Positions 1 to 7,145 of a stretch of DNA of 38,437 nt are shown piece by piece. The first letter of the stretch is position 1. Every line of letters begins with the position of its first letter. The position numbers and the translations under genes were made by a program. A model generated the notes under the pieces. The model saw nothing but the letters and a program-made list of their open reading frames with translations. It ran no database searches and was not told the origin of the DNA. The DNA is from DATFEN01 sp035691285 (GTDB lineage: Bacteria; Acidobacteriota; Vicinamibacteria; Fen-336): assembly GCA_035691285.1 (NCBI GenBank), contig DASSJI010000294.1:1-38437 (forward strand), in the 5' to 3' direction.

Positions 1-559
1 CCCTTCGGATCGAGATGAGGCCGTCCTGGACGCTGACGCGGGAGCGGAACAGCCAGGGAAACGTCGCCCGGCCGAAGGCGTAGGGGACACGGGCGCGGCG
101 CAGGTCGTTCACGACCAGGGCTCGCCGGGCGAGACCGTAGAGCGTGCGCAAGACCTCCGCCACCTCGCCGCCGTCGAAGTGGTGGAGGAAGAGGGAGGCG
201 GTGACGACGTCGAAGCTGCGCGGAACGAAGGGCAGCCGCCGCACGTCGGCGACGACGCGCTTCACGTCGGCGGGCGCCTGGCGCAGGTGCGCCAGCTTCA
301 GGTCCACGCCCACGGCCAGCAGCCGAGCCCCGACCGTCCGCAGGAGGAGCTGCGGAAGGTCCGCGGAGCCGCAGCCGACGTCGAGAAGGGTCGGCCTCGA
401 GCCACCGAGGTGGGGTAGCGTGGCGGCGAGAAGGCTGCGGCGTCCTCCCAGCCAGCGGTTGACGAAGCGCAGGTCGCCGAGGCTCCGGGCGGCCTCGTGC
501 TCGGGCACGCCCTCGTCGAGCAGCTCCGGGTCCGTGGCGCGGCGGCTCAAGTCGACCAC
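1..559 (-). CDS. Class I SAM-dependent methyltransferase (3' end cut by window edge)
   Basis: The minus strand reads open from a GTG at 559 to the window edge, so the C-terminus is missing. The translation begins VDLSRRATDPELLDEGVPEH and carries a SAM-binding motif I (LLDVGCGSADLP), an acidic VGVDLK strand end, and a post-II segment (FDVVTASLFLHHF), the usual layout of a UbiE-like methyltransferase. It lies downstream of the type III polyketide synthase in the same direction, separated by a repeat-bearing spacer of about 160 bases. Methyltransferases of this kind commonly accompany type III PKS genes, so methylation of the polyketide product is a reasonable inference. The GTG start was chosen because the family-like sequence begins there and no in-frame ATG lies just upstream. 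The substrate cannot be told from sequence. Confidence 0.85.
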   Translation of the reverse strand, partial: MVDLSRRATDPELLDEGVPEHEAARSLGDLRFVNRWLGGRRSLLAATLPHLGGSRPTLLDVGCGSADLPQLLLRTVGARLLAVGVDLKLAHLRQAPADVKRVVADVRRLPFVPRSFDVVTASLFLHHFDGGEVAEVLRTLYGLARRALVVNDLRRARVPYAFGRATFPWLFRSRVSVQDGLISIRR

Positions 560-581
560 GGTGGAGTCACCACGGCCCGAA

Positions 582-697
582 CAACCACAGAGAGCACCGA
601 GGAGAGCGGAGAGGGCGCCGAGAGGCGCTCGTTGGTCGCATGAGCTGACTTGATGTCCCTGTGCTCTCTCCGGGTCTCTCTGTGTCCTCTGTGGTTG
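582..697. repeat. Imperfect inverted repeat, interspersed palindrome type, between PKS and methyltransferase
   Basis: The left arm near 582-606 reads CAACCACAGAGAGCACCGAG. The right arm near 672-697, read on the minus strand, reads CAACCACAGAGGACACAGAG. The first 11 bases match exactly and then the arms diverge. This dyad resembles the CCACAGAGGACACAGAG palindromes that I know as dispersed intergenic repeats in many environmental bacterial genomes (recalled, not searched). It fills most of the 163-base spacer between the PKS stop (723) and the methyltransferase start (559). It may fold in the mRNA or be a remnant of a small non-autonomous element. I see no second copy in this window. Confidence 0.6.
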
Positions 698-722
698 CCC
701 CGGCCTGCGTCGCAACGAGCCC

Positions 723-1796
723 TCACAGGAAGTCCAGCAGCGCGAACTCGGCGCAGAAGCCCGGCCCGAAGGCGCCCAGCAGACCGCGCTCGCCCGCGCG
801 GACGCCGCCGCAGCGGAGGATCTCCTCGAGCACGAAGAGCACCGTCACGGAGCTCATGTTGCCGTGCTCGGCGAGCACCTTCTCCGTCGGTGCGAGGTCG
901 GCGGGAGTGAGGCCCAGCCGGTCGGCCATCACCTCGATGATGCGTTGGCCGCCCGGGTGGAGGATCCAGCGCGTGACGTCTTCCCGACGCAAGCCGCGCG
1001 GCTCGAGGAAGCCCTGGACGGCCGCCGCCACCTCGCGGCGGACGAAGGGGGCGAGCTCGCGATCGAGGACGATCTGGAGGCCCTGGTTGCGGAGCCGGAA
1101 GCCCATCAGGTGCGTCGTGCCCGGGAAGAACACGCTGGCTGCGTCGAGCAGCCGCGCCCGGCCGAGACCGCCTCGGGCCGCGGGATGGTCGCGTCCGACG
1201 AGGACCACGGCCGCGCCGCCGTCGCCGAAGATCGCGGTGGAGACCACGTTCGTGGGGGAAGTGTCCCAGCGCTGGAACGTCAGGCTGGACAGCTCGAGGG
1301 CGAGGACCAGCGCGGCTCCGTCGGGATGGGCGGCGAGGTAGTCCGCAGCCCTCGCGAGGCCGACGACTCCGCCGGCGCACCCGCTCTCGCTGATCGGGAG
1401 CCGCACGAGGAGGGGCCCGAGGCCGAGGGCGTCGGCGACGAAGGCGTCGACCGCCGGGATCATGAAGCCGGTGCACGATACGCTGACGATCGCGGAAAGG
1501 TCCTTCGGCGACAGCCGCGCGGCCTCGAGCGCCCGGCGCGCCAGCGCGGCGCCCTCCCGACACACGATCTCGCGGTAGCGTTCGTTCTGGGCTTCGAAGT
1601 CGCCCGGCCGGAACACCTGCTCGATGGGCACGACGCTGGCGCGGGCCTTGATCCCGGCTCGAGCGTAGACCGACAGGAGGCGCCGGGCCTCGGGATCGGA
1701 GGTCGAGTCGAGCCATTCCCGGACCCAGCCGGCGACGGTCTCCTGGTCGTATCGGAACGGCGGGAGGAAGCGCTCCAGCGCGAGCAGCGTGGCCAT
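723..1796 (-). CDS. Type III polyketide synthase (chalcone/stilbene synthase family)
   Basis: A 357-residue protein of usual type III PKS length, which would condense malonyl-CoA onto an acyl-CoA starter to give alkylpyrone, resorcinol or similar products. The catalytic triad is complete: Cys140 in ESGCAGG, His280 in WILHPGG and Asn313 in EHGNMSS. The C-terminal GAFGPGF loop typical of the thiolase-fold family is present. ATG at 1796 was chosen because the family-like N-terminus (MATLLALERFLPPFRYDQE) starts there; the frame upstream runs into ssb and lacks similarity. The gene follows ssb by 32 bases and seems to be read in the tol-pal-ssb operon, an unusual place. The downstream methyltransferase probably acts on the product. 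Starter specificity cannot be predicted from the sequence alone. Confidence 0.93.
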   Translation of the reverse strand: MATLLALERFLPPFRYDQETVAGWVREWLDSTSDPEARRLLSVYARAGIKARASVVPIEQVFRPGDFEAQNERYREIVCREGAALARRALEAARLSPKDLSAIVSVSCTGFMIPAVDAFVADALGLGPLLVRLPISESGCAGGVVGLARAADYLAAHPDGAALVLALELSSLTFQRWDTSPTNVVSTAIFGDGGAAVVLVGRDHPAARGGLGRARLLDAASVFFPGTTHLMGFRLRNQGLQIVLDRELAPFVRREVAAAVQGFLEPRGLRREDVTRWILHPGGQRIIEVMADRLGLTPADLAPTEKVLAEHGNMSSVTVLFVLEEILRCGGVRAGERGLLGAFGPGFCAEFALLDFL

Positions 1797-1828
1797 CAGC
1801 CGATCGGCGGTCGCGTCCCGCGCCGCGC

Positions 1829-2266
1829 CTAGAAGGGGACGTCGTCGTCCGTGGGCTGGAAGTCGTCGGGCGGGCTGCCCGGCTCGGGAGCCGTGGGGCC
1901 GCGGCCTTCGCCGCCAGGTCCTCCGCGTCCGCCGAGGAGCACGAGGCGCGAGTTCGGGCCGCTCACCCGGATCTTCGTCATCTTCTGCTTGTTGCCTTCC
2001 TTGTCCGTCCACTCGTCGTAGCGGATGGAGCCCTCGATGTAGACCTGCTTGCCCTTGCTGCAGTAGTCGCGCACGACCTGGGCGGTCTTGCCGAAGACCT
2101 CGACCCGGTGCCACTCGGTGCGCTCCTGCCGCTGGCCGCTCTTGTCGGTCCACTGCTCGCTCGTGGCCAGCGAGAAGTTCGCGACCGGGTCGCCCGACTG
2201 CAGGTAGCGGACCTCCGGATCCTTGCCCAGGTTGCCGATGAGGATGACCTTGTTGACGCTCGCCAT
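1829..2266 (-). CDS. ssb: Single-stranded DNA-binding protein
   Basis: A 145-residue SSB. The N-terminal OB fold covers roughly residues 1-105 (MASVNKVILIGNLGKDPEVR, then TEWHRVEVFGKTAQVV and KGKQVYIEGSIRYDEW). A Gly/Pro-rich linker follows, then the acidic tail DDDVPF, which in this family docks repair and replication partners. It coats ssDNA in replication and recombination. ATG 2266 is preceded by AGAGAGG at good spacing. The gene lies 16 bases after cpoB, so it is probably co-transcribed with the tol-pal genes, which is not its common neighbourhood. It has no obvious promoter of its own in that gap. Confidence 0.96.
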   Translation of the reverse strand: MASVNKVILIGNLGKDPEVRYLQSGDPVANFSLATSEQWTDKSGQRQERTEWHRVEVFGKTAQVVRDYCSKGKQVYIEGSIRYDEWTDKEGNKQKMTKIRVSGPNSRLVLLGGRGGPGGEGRGPTAPEPGSPPDDFQPTDDDVPF

Positions 2267-2282
2267 GGAATGACCTCTCTCC

Positions 2283-3074
2283 TTACTGCGCGTTGAGCTT
2301 CTCGCGTGCCTTGCGCCCGGCTTCCGAGTTCGGATAGCGATCGACGACGTAGCGGTACTCCACGAGGGCCTGGCTGCGCCGGCCCAGCCGCTCCAGGGCC
2401 AGCCCCTTCTTGAAGCGGGCGTCGGGGAGCTTGTCGCTCGAGGGGAAGTCGCGAAACAGGGTGTTCCACGCTTCGATGGCTTCCGCGTACTTCTGCTTCC
2501 CGTACAGGCACTCGCCGATCCAGTACTGCGCATTGTCGGAGAACTCGGTGCTGGGATAGGTCCGCAGGTATTCCTCGAAGCCGCTGATCGCGAGGTCGTA
2601 GTTGCCCCGGGCATAGTCGGCGTAGGCCTGGCTGTAGAGCTCCCGAGGCGCAGGGGCGGGACCGGCGGGTGGGGCCGGATACGCCGGCGAGCCGGGACCG
2701 GGCGCCGTGGGCGTCTCGCCGGGCGGGAGCTGCGACGGCGACGAGGCCGCAGGCGCCTGGGGCACCAGGACGCTGGCCTGGAGCCGCTCCTGGATCTCGC
2801 CCAGGCGGTCGGTGATGTCCTTGAGCGCCACCTGCACCGACTCGTCCTGCGTGCGCCGGTCCTGGGCGCCGCGCTTCACGATCGAGCCCTGCTCGGCCAG
2901 CGACTCGTTCAGGCGCCGGATCTCGGCGACGTTGTCCTGCACCAGGCGCTGCAGGTCGGTGAGCTGGGCGGCCAGGCTCGAGATCTGGAACTGGAGGCGC
3001 TCGATGTCCTTGTTCGCCGCCCCCGCGGGCGGGGCCGCGACGAGAATGACGGCGAGCGCCGCGTATCGACGCAT
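2283..3074 (-). CDS. cpoB: Tol-Pal system protein CpoB/YbgF
   Basis: A 263-residue periplasmic protein. A cleavable signal peptide (residues 1-19, ending AGAA) is followed by a coiled-coil segment of about residues 22-100 (the trimerising region in E. coli CpoB), a Pro-rich linker to about 145, and TPR repeats from RELYSQAYADYARGNYDLAI to the end. CpoB coordinates peptidoglycan synthesis with Tol-driven outer-membrane constriction. ATG 3074 has AGGAGG at ideal distance. It follows pal by 67 bases, with a hairpin in that gap, and precedes ssb. Confidence 0.93.
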   Translation of the reverse strand: MRRYAALAVILVAAPPAGAANKDIERLQFQISSLAAQLTDLQRLVQDNVAEIRRLNESLAEQGSIVKRGAQDRRTQDESVQVALKDITDRLGEIQERLQASVLVPQAPAASSPSQLPPGETPTAPGPGSPAYPAPPAGPAPAPRELYSQAYADYARGNYDLAISGFEEYLRTYPSTEFSDNAQYWIGECLYGKQKYAEAIEAWNTLFRDFPSSDKLPDARFKKGLALERLGRRSQALVEYRYVVDRYPNSEAGRKAREKLNAQ

Positions 3075-3089
3075 GCGGGGACCTCCTGA

Positions 3090-3116
3090 GCGACGGGCGC
3101 TCGGGCGCCCCGTCGC
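3090..3116. other. Intercistronic hairpin between pal and cpoB
   Basis: Arms GCGACGGGCGC and GCGCCCCGTCGC pair with one bulged base around a TCGG loop. On the transcribed (minus) strand no T-run follows; the cpoB ribosome binding site comes next instead. It is therefore more likely an mRNA stability or processing element, or an attenuating structure, than a full terminator. Confidence 0.5.
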
Positions 3117-3141
3117 CTCCTATTATTCCCTCGGGCGCGCC

Positions 3142-3690
3142 TCAGCGCGAGACGGCGAAGTGCCCGCGGCGGTTCTTCGCCCAGGCGGCCTCGTTGCTGG
3201 CCGGGTCGAGGGGCCGCTCCTTGCCGAAGCTCACGGCGCTCAGGATCGAGGCGGGCACGCCCAGGTTGACGAGGTAGTCCCGGGCCGCGCGGGCGCGCTG
3301 GTCGCCGAGGGCCAGGTTGTACTCGACCGTGCCGCGCTCGTCGCAGTGGCCCTCGACGACGACCTTCAGCCCGGAGCGCGCCTTGATCCAGGCGGCGTGG
3401 CGCTCGAGGGTCGCCCGGGCTGCGTCGGTGAGGGCGGCCGAGTCGTAGTCGAAGTGGATGTCCTCCAGCGGGCCGCCCTCGCCCGAGACGTCGCTCAGCT
3501 CGCCCTCGGTGAGCCCGCCGCCCGCGTCCACGGGACGGACGTCCGGGCCCTCGAGGGTCTCGGCTCTCGTGACGGGAGGAGGCGTGGGACGGCCCGAGCC
3601 CGGTGCGTCTGCCACGGCGGGCGGCCGCTTGCCGCCGCACGCGGCGAGGAAGGCGAGCAGCACCAGCGCGAAGTGCGCGTGACGTTTCAT
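3142..3690 (-). CDS. pal: Peptidoglycan-associated lipoprotein Pal (OmpA-like C-terminus)
   Basis: A 182-residue lipoprotein. The signal peptide MKRHAHFALVLLAFLAACGG has a lipobox with Cys19 as acylated residue. A Pro-rich linker follows, then an OmpA-like domain (HFDYDSAALTDAARATLERH and VEGHCDERGTVEYNLALGDQ RA) that binds diaminopimelate in peptidoglycan. ATG 3690 was chosen over ATG 3696 because AGGAG lies 8 bases before 3690 but only 2 before 3696. It anchors the outer membrane to the wall and binds TolB, encoded just upstream. The C-terminus (KNRRGHFAVSR) differs somewhat from the usual RRAEIVY-type ending. Confidence 0.94.
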   Translation of the reverse strand: MKRHAHFALVLLAFLAACGGKRPPAVADAPGSGRPTPPPVTRAETLEGPDVRPVDAGGGLTEGELSDVSGEGGPLEDIHFDYDSAALTDAARATLERHAAWIKARSGLKVVVEGHCDERGTVEYNLALGDQRARAARDYLVNLGVPASILSAVSFGKERPLDPASNEAAWAKNRRGHFAVSR

Positions 3691-3715
3691 CCACATGGCT
3701 CCTGTCTAGCGGGCC

Positions 3716-5116
3716 TCACGGGCCCCAGTCCGGCTGCACGTTGTTCCCCGGCCCGGCGCCGAGGGTCGTCATCTGGCGTCCCTCGCGGTCGGCCACGCTC
3801 AACTGCCACGAGCCGCTGCGGTTGCACGAGAAGACCAGGTGGCGCCCGTTGGGCGCCCAGGAAGGGTACTCGCAGCTGCCGCGGCCCTCGGTGATCTGCC
3901 GCACGCTGCGGCTCGCGAGGTCGAGGACCGCCACCTCGAAGCCGCCTTCGATGCGCGAGGTGTAGGCGACCTCGCTGTACTGCTTCGAGGGGTTCCAGGT
4001 GCAGGCGTCGTTGTAGTTGCCGAGGGTCGTCAGCCGCCGCACGTTCAGGCCCTCGTTGTCCATGACCCAGAGCTGCGGGGTTCCGGTGCGGTCCGAGGTG
4101 AAGGCGATCTCGCTGCCCGTCGGGCTCCAGCAGGGCGCGGTATCGGAAGCCGCGCTGTTCGTGAGGCGGCGCACGTCGCTGCCGTCGGCGTTCGCCGAGT
4201 AGATCTCCATGTTGCCCGAGCGGTTGCTGGCGAAGGCGATCCTCCTGCTGTCGGGGCTCCAGGCCGCGGCGATGGCCTGGCTGGTGCGCTCGCCGCTCGC
4301 CCGCTCGCCGGTGATGTTGCCGGCGGAGCGGCCCAGGAAGATCTCGGCGAGGAAGATGCGCGGTGTGCGGTCCTGCCGGTAGGAGACGTAGGCCAGGGCC
4401 TGGCCGTCCGGGCGCCACACCGGCAGGATGTTGATCGAGCCGTTGACCGTCACCTGGCGCGGGTTGTAGCCGTCGTAGTCCACGATGAACAGCTCCTTGG
4501 CGATCCTGCCCTTGCTCGAGGTGCGGTCGGAGCTGAACGCGATGCGCGTGCGGGCCACGCCCTTGTACGCTGTCAGGGTCATGACGTCGTCGGAGAGCTG
4601 GTGGGCGAACATGCGGGGGTTGTCGGCCTTGCCAGCGTAGCGCTTGGTGAGCATGGCCTGGCCGGTGTCGACGAAGAACACCCGGGCCTCCACGTTCATC
4701 TCGACCGGATCGCCGGGCTTGCCGCCCGGCGCCACGTCGGCGCGGGTGACGACGAGCACCTTGGCGCCGATGGACTTCCAGTCCTCGAAGTTCGGCCTGT
4801 CCGGGTCCAGGGCGGCGATCGCCGAGAACAGGCTCTCAGGCACGAACTGGAACAGGCCCTCGAACTTGAGGTCGTTGCGGAGCACCTGCGTGAAGACGCG
4901 GCAGGCTTCGCGGGACGCGTCGTCGGGCCGCTTGGGGATGCAGTCGGGCACGGCGAAGCGCTGCGCGCTGGCGTCGATGTAGATGGTCGGCGGAGGCGTC
5001 GTCTGCTGCGCGCGCGTCTCGACCGCCGCGAGCGCGACGACCAGGAGCGCAAGGCCGCGGCGGGCCTCAGCTCGTCGGACGGAAGACGGCCTGGATGGTG
5101 TAGCGGTCAGTGCCAT
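3716..5116 (-). CDS. tolB: Tol-Pal translocation protein TolB
   Basis: A 466-residue protein, somewhat longer than E. coli TolB. A hydrophobic stretch GLALLVVALAAVETRA at about 20-35 acts as signal peptide. The N-terminal alpha/beta domain (TIYIDASAQRFAVPDCIP onward) is followed by a beta-propeller with repeated AFSSDRTG, AFASNRSG and AFTSDRTG motifs. TolB is periplasmic and links Pal to TolA. ATG 5116 lies 50 bases inside tolA; no later ATG, GTG or TTG precedes the signal peptide, so this overlap is probably real and implies coupled translation. Confidence 0.94.
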   Translation of the reverse strand: MALTATPSRPSSVRRAEARRGLALLVVALAAVETRAQQTTPPPTIYIDASAQRFAVPDCIPKRPDDASREACRVFTQVLRNDLKFEGLFQFVPESLFSAIAALDPDRPNFEDWKSIGAKVLVVTRADVAPGGKPGDPVEMNVEARVFFVDTGQAMLTKRYAGKADNPRMFAHQLSDDVMTLTAYKGVARTRIAFSSDRTSSKGRIAKELFIVDYDGYNPRQVTVNGSINILPVWRPDGQALAYVSYRQDRTPRIFLAEIFLGRSAGNITGERASGERTSQAIAAAWSPDSRRIAFASNRSGNMEIYSANADGSDVRRLTNSAASDTAPCWSPTGSEIAFTSDRTGTPQLWVMDNEGLNVRRLTTLGNYNDACTWNPSKQYSEVAYTSRIEGGFEVAVLDLASRSVRQITEGRGSCEYPSWAPNGRHLVFSCNRSGSWQLSVADREGRQMTTLGAGPGNNVQPDWGP

Positions 5117-5822
5117 AGGTCCTGGGAAGAGGGCCGAACGGGGCCGACGAGACGACGGCCCGCTGCGCGGCTCGATCGATCAGGGAAATGCCGCTCGACT
5201 GGACCACGGTCACGTCGGTCACGGAGCCGTCGGCGAGGATCGCGAACGTCACGGCGACGGGCTGCTGGAACTCGGGCCGAATCTGCTGGACCCAGAGCGC
5301 ATAGATCTTTCGCTGAACGCCGGCGAGATACCAGTCGCCCAGGAGGTCCGTTCCTCCGGGCACGCCCGGCCCCGGAGGGCCGATGCCGATTCCAACCGGA
5401 TCCGTCGACGTTCCGCTCCCGCCCGCGGCGCCGGCGGCTCTGGCGGGAGCCGGCTGGGGCGTGGGCTTCTTCTTCTGCGGCTTCGCGTCCGGTTCCGGGA
5501 GGCCCTTCCTCGGCGCCTCCTTCGGGGGCCTGATCACCTGCGGCTTCACGGGTTCGGGCTTCGGCGGCTCGGCGGCGGGCTCCGGCGCCTGGGGCGCGGC
5601 CGCGGGCGGCTCGACGGCAGGCCGTCCGCCCCCGCCGGGGGGAAGGGGAACGGCCATGCCGTGCACCACGTCGATGAGGGGCTTGGCCGGGGCGAGCATC
5701 GCCACGAGCACCGAACCGACCACTACGGCGAGGTGCGCGGCGACGGAGACGATCACGCCGGCGGGGAAGCCGCGGTCCATCTCCTCGCGCTCGACGATCA
5801 CGCGGTCGACGGGGTCGTTCAC
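5067..5822 (-). CDS. tolA: TolA/TonB-type energy transducer
   Basis: A 251-residue protein with a short cytoplasmic N-terminus, one membrane anchor (residues about 22-44, GVIVSVAAHLAVVVGSVLVA), a Pro/Ala/Lys-rich periplasmic spacer (about 55-150) and a TonB-type C-terminal domain (AGVQRKIYALWVQQIRPEF to FRPTS). It should transmit proton-motive force from TolQR to TolB/Pal. It overlaps tolR by 4 bases (ATGA). By domain alone it could be called TonB; its place between tolR and tolB makes TolA the better name. Confidence 0.9.
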   Translation of the reverse strand: MNDPVDRVIVEREEMDRGFPAGVIVSVAAHLAVVVGSVLVAMLAPAKPLIDVVHGMAVPLPPGGGGRPAVEPPAAAPQAPEPAAEPPKPEPVKPQVIRPPKEAPRKGLPEPDAKPQKKKPTPQPAPARAAGAAGGSGTSTDPVGIGIGPPGPGVPGGTDLLGDWYLAGVQRKIYALWVQQIRPEFQQPVAVTFAILADGSVTDVTVVQSSGISLIDRAAQRAVVSSAPFGPLPRTYGTDRYTIQAVFRPTS

Positions 5823-6295
5823 CGGCTGGCCTGGGCCTTCTCCTGCGGCAGCACGTAGACGAAGCCGATCTGCTCGACGCCGGCGCGCTTCAGGATGTCG
5901 ACGACTTCGATGACCCTTCCGTAACGCAGCCGCTCGTCGGCCCGGAGGTAGCAGACCTTCTGCTCGCGACCGTCCATCATCCCCTTGACGCTCTGTTCGA
6001 GGAGCGGCAGCGCCACGGGCTGGTCGGCGATGTACACGCGCCCGTCCTCCTTGATCGATATCGAGACGAGGCGCTCTTCGGGGTTGATCTGCGGCTGGTT
6101 CGCCACCGGCAACGACACGTCGATGCCGCGGCTCATCATCGGGGCGGTGACCATGAACACGAGCAGGAGCACCAGCACGACGTCGACGAGCGGGGTGACG
6201 TTGATCTCGCCGAGGACGCCTCCGCCGCGCCGCGTGCGCAGGCCGCGGTAGAGGGCCGCCGCTCCAGAGCCGCCGTCCTGGGCGCCGGTCTGCAT
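5819..6295 (-). CDS. tolR: TolR/ExbD-family proton-channel subunit
   Basis: A 158-residue protein with a single membrane helix near residues 32-52 (NVTPLVDVVLVLLLVFMVTA) containing Asp38, the conserved protonatable residue of TolR/ExbD. A periplasmic domain follows (VSISIKEDGRVYIADQPV, and ERLRYGRVIEVVDILKRAGV). It works with TolQ to energise TolA. Its ATG follows directly on the tolQ TAG stop, and its end overlaps tolA by 4 bases, so the three subunits are translationally linked. Confidence 0.94.
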   Translation of the reverse strand: MQTGAQDGGSGAAALYRGLRTRRGGGVLGEINVTPLVDVVLVLLLVFMVTAPMMSRGIDVSLPVANQPQINPEERLVSISIKEDGRVYIADQPVALPLLEQSVKGMMDGREQKVCYLRADERLRYGRVIEVVDILKRAGVEQIGFVYVLPQEKAQASR

Positions 6296-7003
6296 CTACG
6301 TGAAGTTACGCTCCACGATGTTGAGGAATTCCAGGGCGAAGTCGTCCATCATCGAGGAGAGCACCTTGATGCGGCTGCTGTAGAAGTTGAAGAAGACCGC
6401 CGCGGGGATGGCCGCCGCCAGGCCGGCGGCGGTGGTGATCAGCGCCTCGGAGATGCCCGGCGCGACGACGGCGAGGTTGGCCGAGCCCATGCGCCCGATG
6501 TCCCCGAACGCGTTCATGATGCCCCACACCGTGCCGAAGAGGCCGACGAACGGAGTGACGCTCGCCGTGGTGGCGAGGAACGTGACGCGCCGCTCCAGGC
6601 GCGTCACCTCGGCCGTGGCGGCGCGGACGAGCGCGCGGGTCAGCGACTCGAGGCTCCTCACGACCGGCTTCGCCTTCGCGTCGCCCTGGCTCGTGCGGAC
6701 CTGCTGGTTCACCTCCAGGTAGCCTGCCTGGAACACGCCGACGAGGGGGCTGGCCTTGAGCTGTGCGCAAACGGCGTTGACCTCGGAGAACTTGCTGCTC
6801 TTCCGGAAGATCTGCAGGAACGTCTCCGACTGCGAGTAGGCCCGTCGGAGGGCGGCGCCCTTATAGATGATGATCGCCCATGACAGGAGCGAGAACACGA
6901 CCAGGAGGACGAGGACGCCCTTGGCGACGGGACCCGTCTGGCCCAGCCAGCTCTCCAGCCCGCCCCTGAACGCCCCTTGACCCAGGATGAGCGCGAAAAG
7001 CAC
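6296..7003 (-). CDS. tolQ: TolQ/ExbB-family proton-channel subunit
   Basis: A 235-residue membrane protein with three predicted helices: VLVLLVVFSLLSWAIIIYKG, VTPFVGLFGTVWGIMNAF and EALITTAAGLAAAIPAAVFF. The latter two form the conserved MotA/TolQ/ExbB channel core. The GTG at 7003 was chosen: AGAGAGG lies 5 bases upstream. The further in-frame TTG at 7045 sits upstream of the likely -10 (7034-7039) and would not be in the transcript. First gene of the tol operon, divergent from recN. Confidence 0.93.
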   Translation of the reverse strand: MLFALILGQGAFRGGLESWLGQTGPVAKGVLVLLVVFSLLSWAIIIYKGAALRRAYSQSETFLQIFRKSSKFSEVNAVCAQLKASPLVGVFQAGYLEVNQQVRTSQGDAKAKPVVRSLESLTRALVRAATAEVTRLERRVTFLATTASVTPFVGLFGTVWGIMNAFGDIGRMGSANLAVVAPGISEALITTAAGLAAAIPAAVFFNFYSSRIKVLSSMMDDFALEFLNIVERNFT

Positions 7004-7033
7004 ACCAACCTCTCTAAATAGCGCTGCCAATTG

Positions 7034-7062
7034 AAGATGCCACAAGGGATTGGGGCTGTCAA
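7034..7062 (-). promoter_or_regulatory. Probable sigma-70 promoter of the tol operon
   Basis: On the minus strand a perfect -35 TTGACA (7062-7057) is followed after 17 bases by CATCTT (7039-7034) as a weak -10. Transcription would start near 7028, leaving a leader of about 25 bases with AGAGAGG before the GTG at 7003. Confidence 0.55.
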
Positions 7063-7094
7063 CGGAAATCCCGGATCTTCAAGAAGGAACGTGA

Positions 7095-7124
7095 TTTACA
7101 CCGCAGTCGGCCCTGTGCTATCCT
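7095..7124 (+). promoter_or_regulatory. Probable recN promoter
   Basis: TTTACA (7095-7100), an 18-base spacer and TATCCT (7119-7124) with a TG two bases before it (TGCTATCCT). The predicted start is about 15 bases before the recN ATG at 7146. I see no LexA-type palindrome. Confidence 0.5.
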
Positions 7125-7145
7125 CGGTGACGCCGACCGTTCACG

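Noticed and set aside
7004..7045. TTG 7045 as start of tolQ
   Set aside because: It lies upstream of the likely -10 (7034-7039), while GTG 7003 has AGAGAGG at correct spacing.
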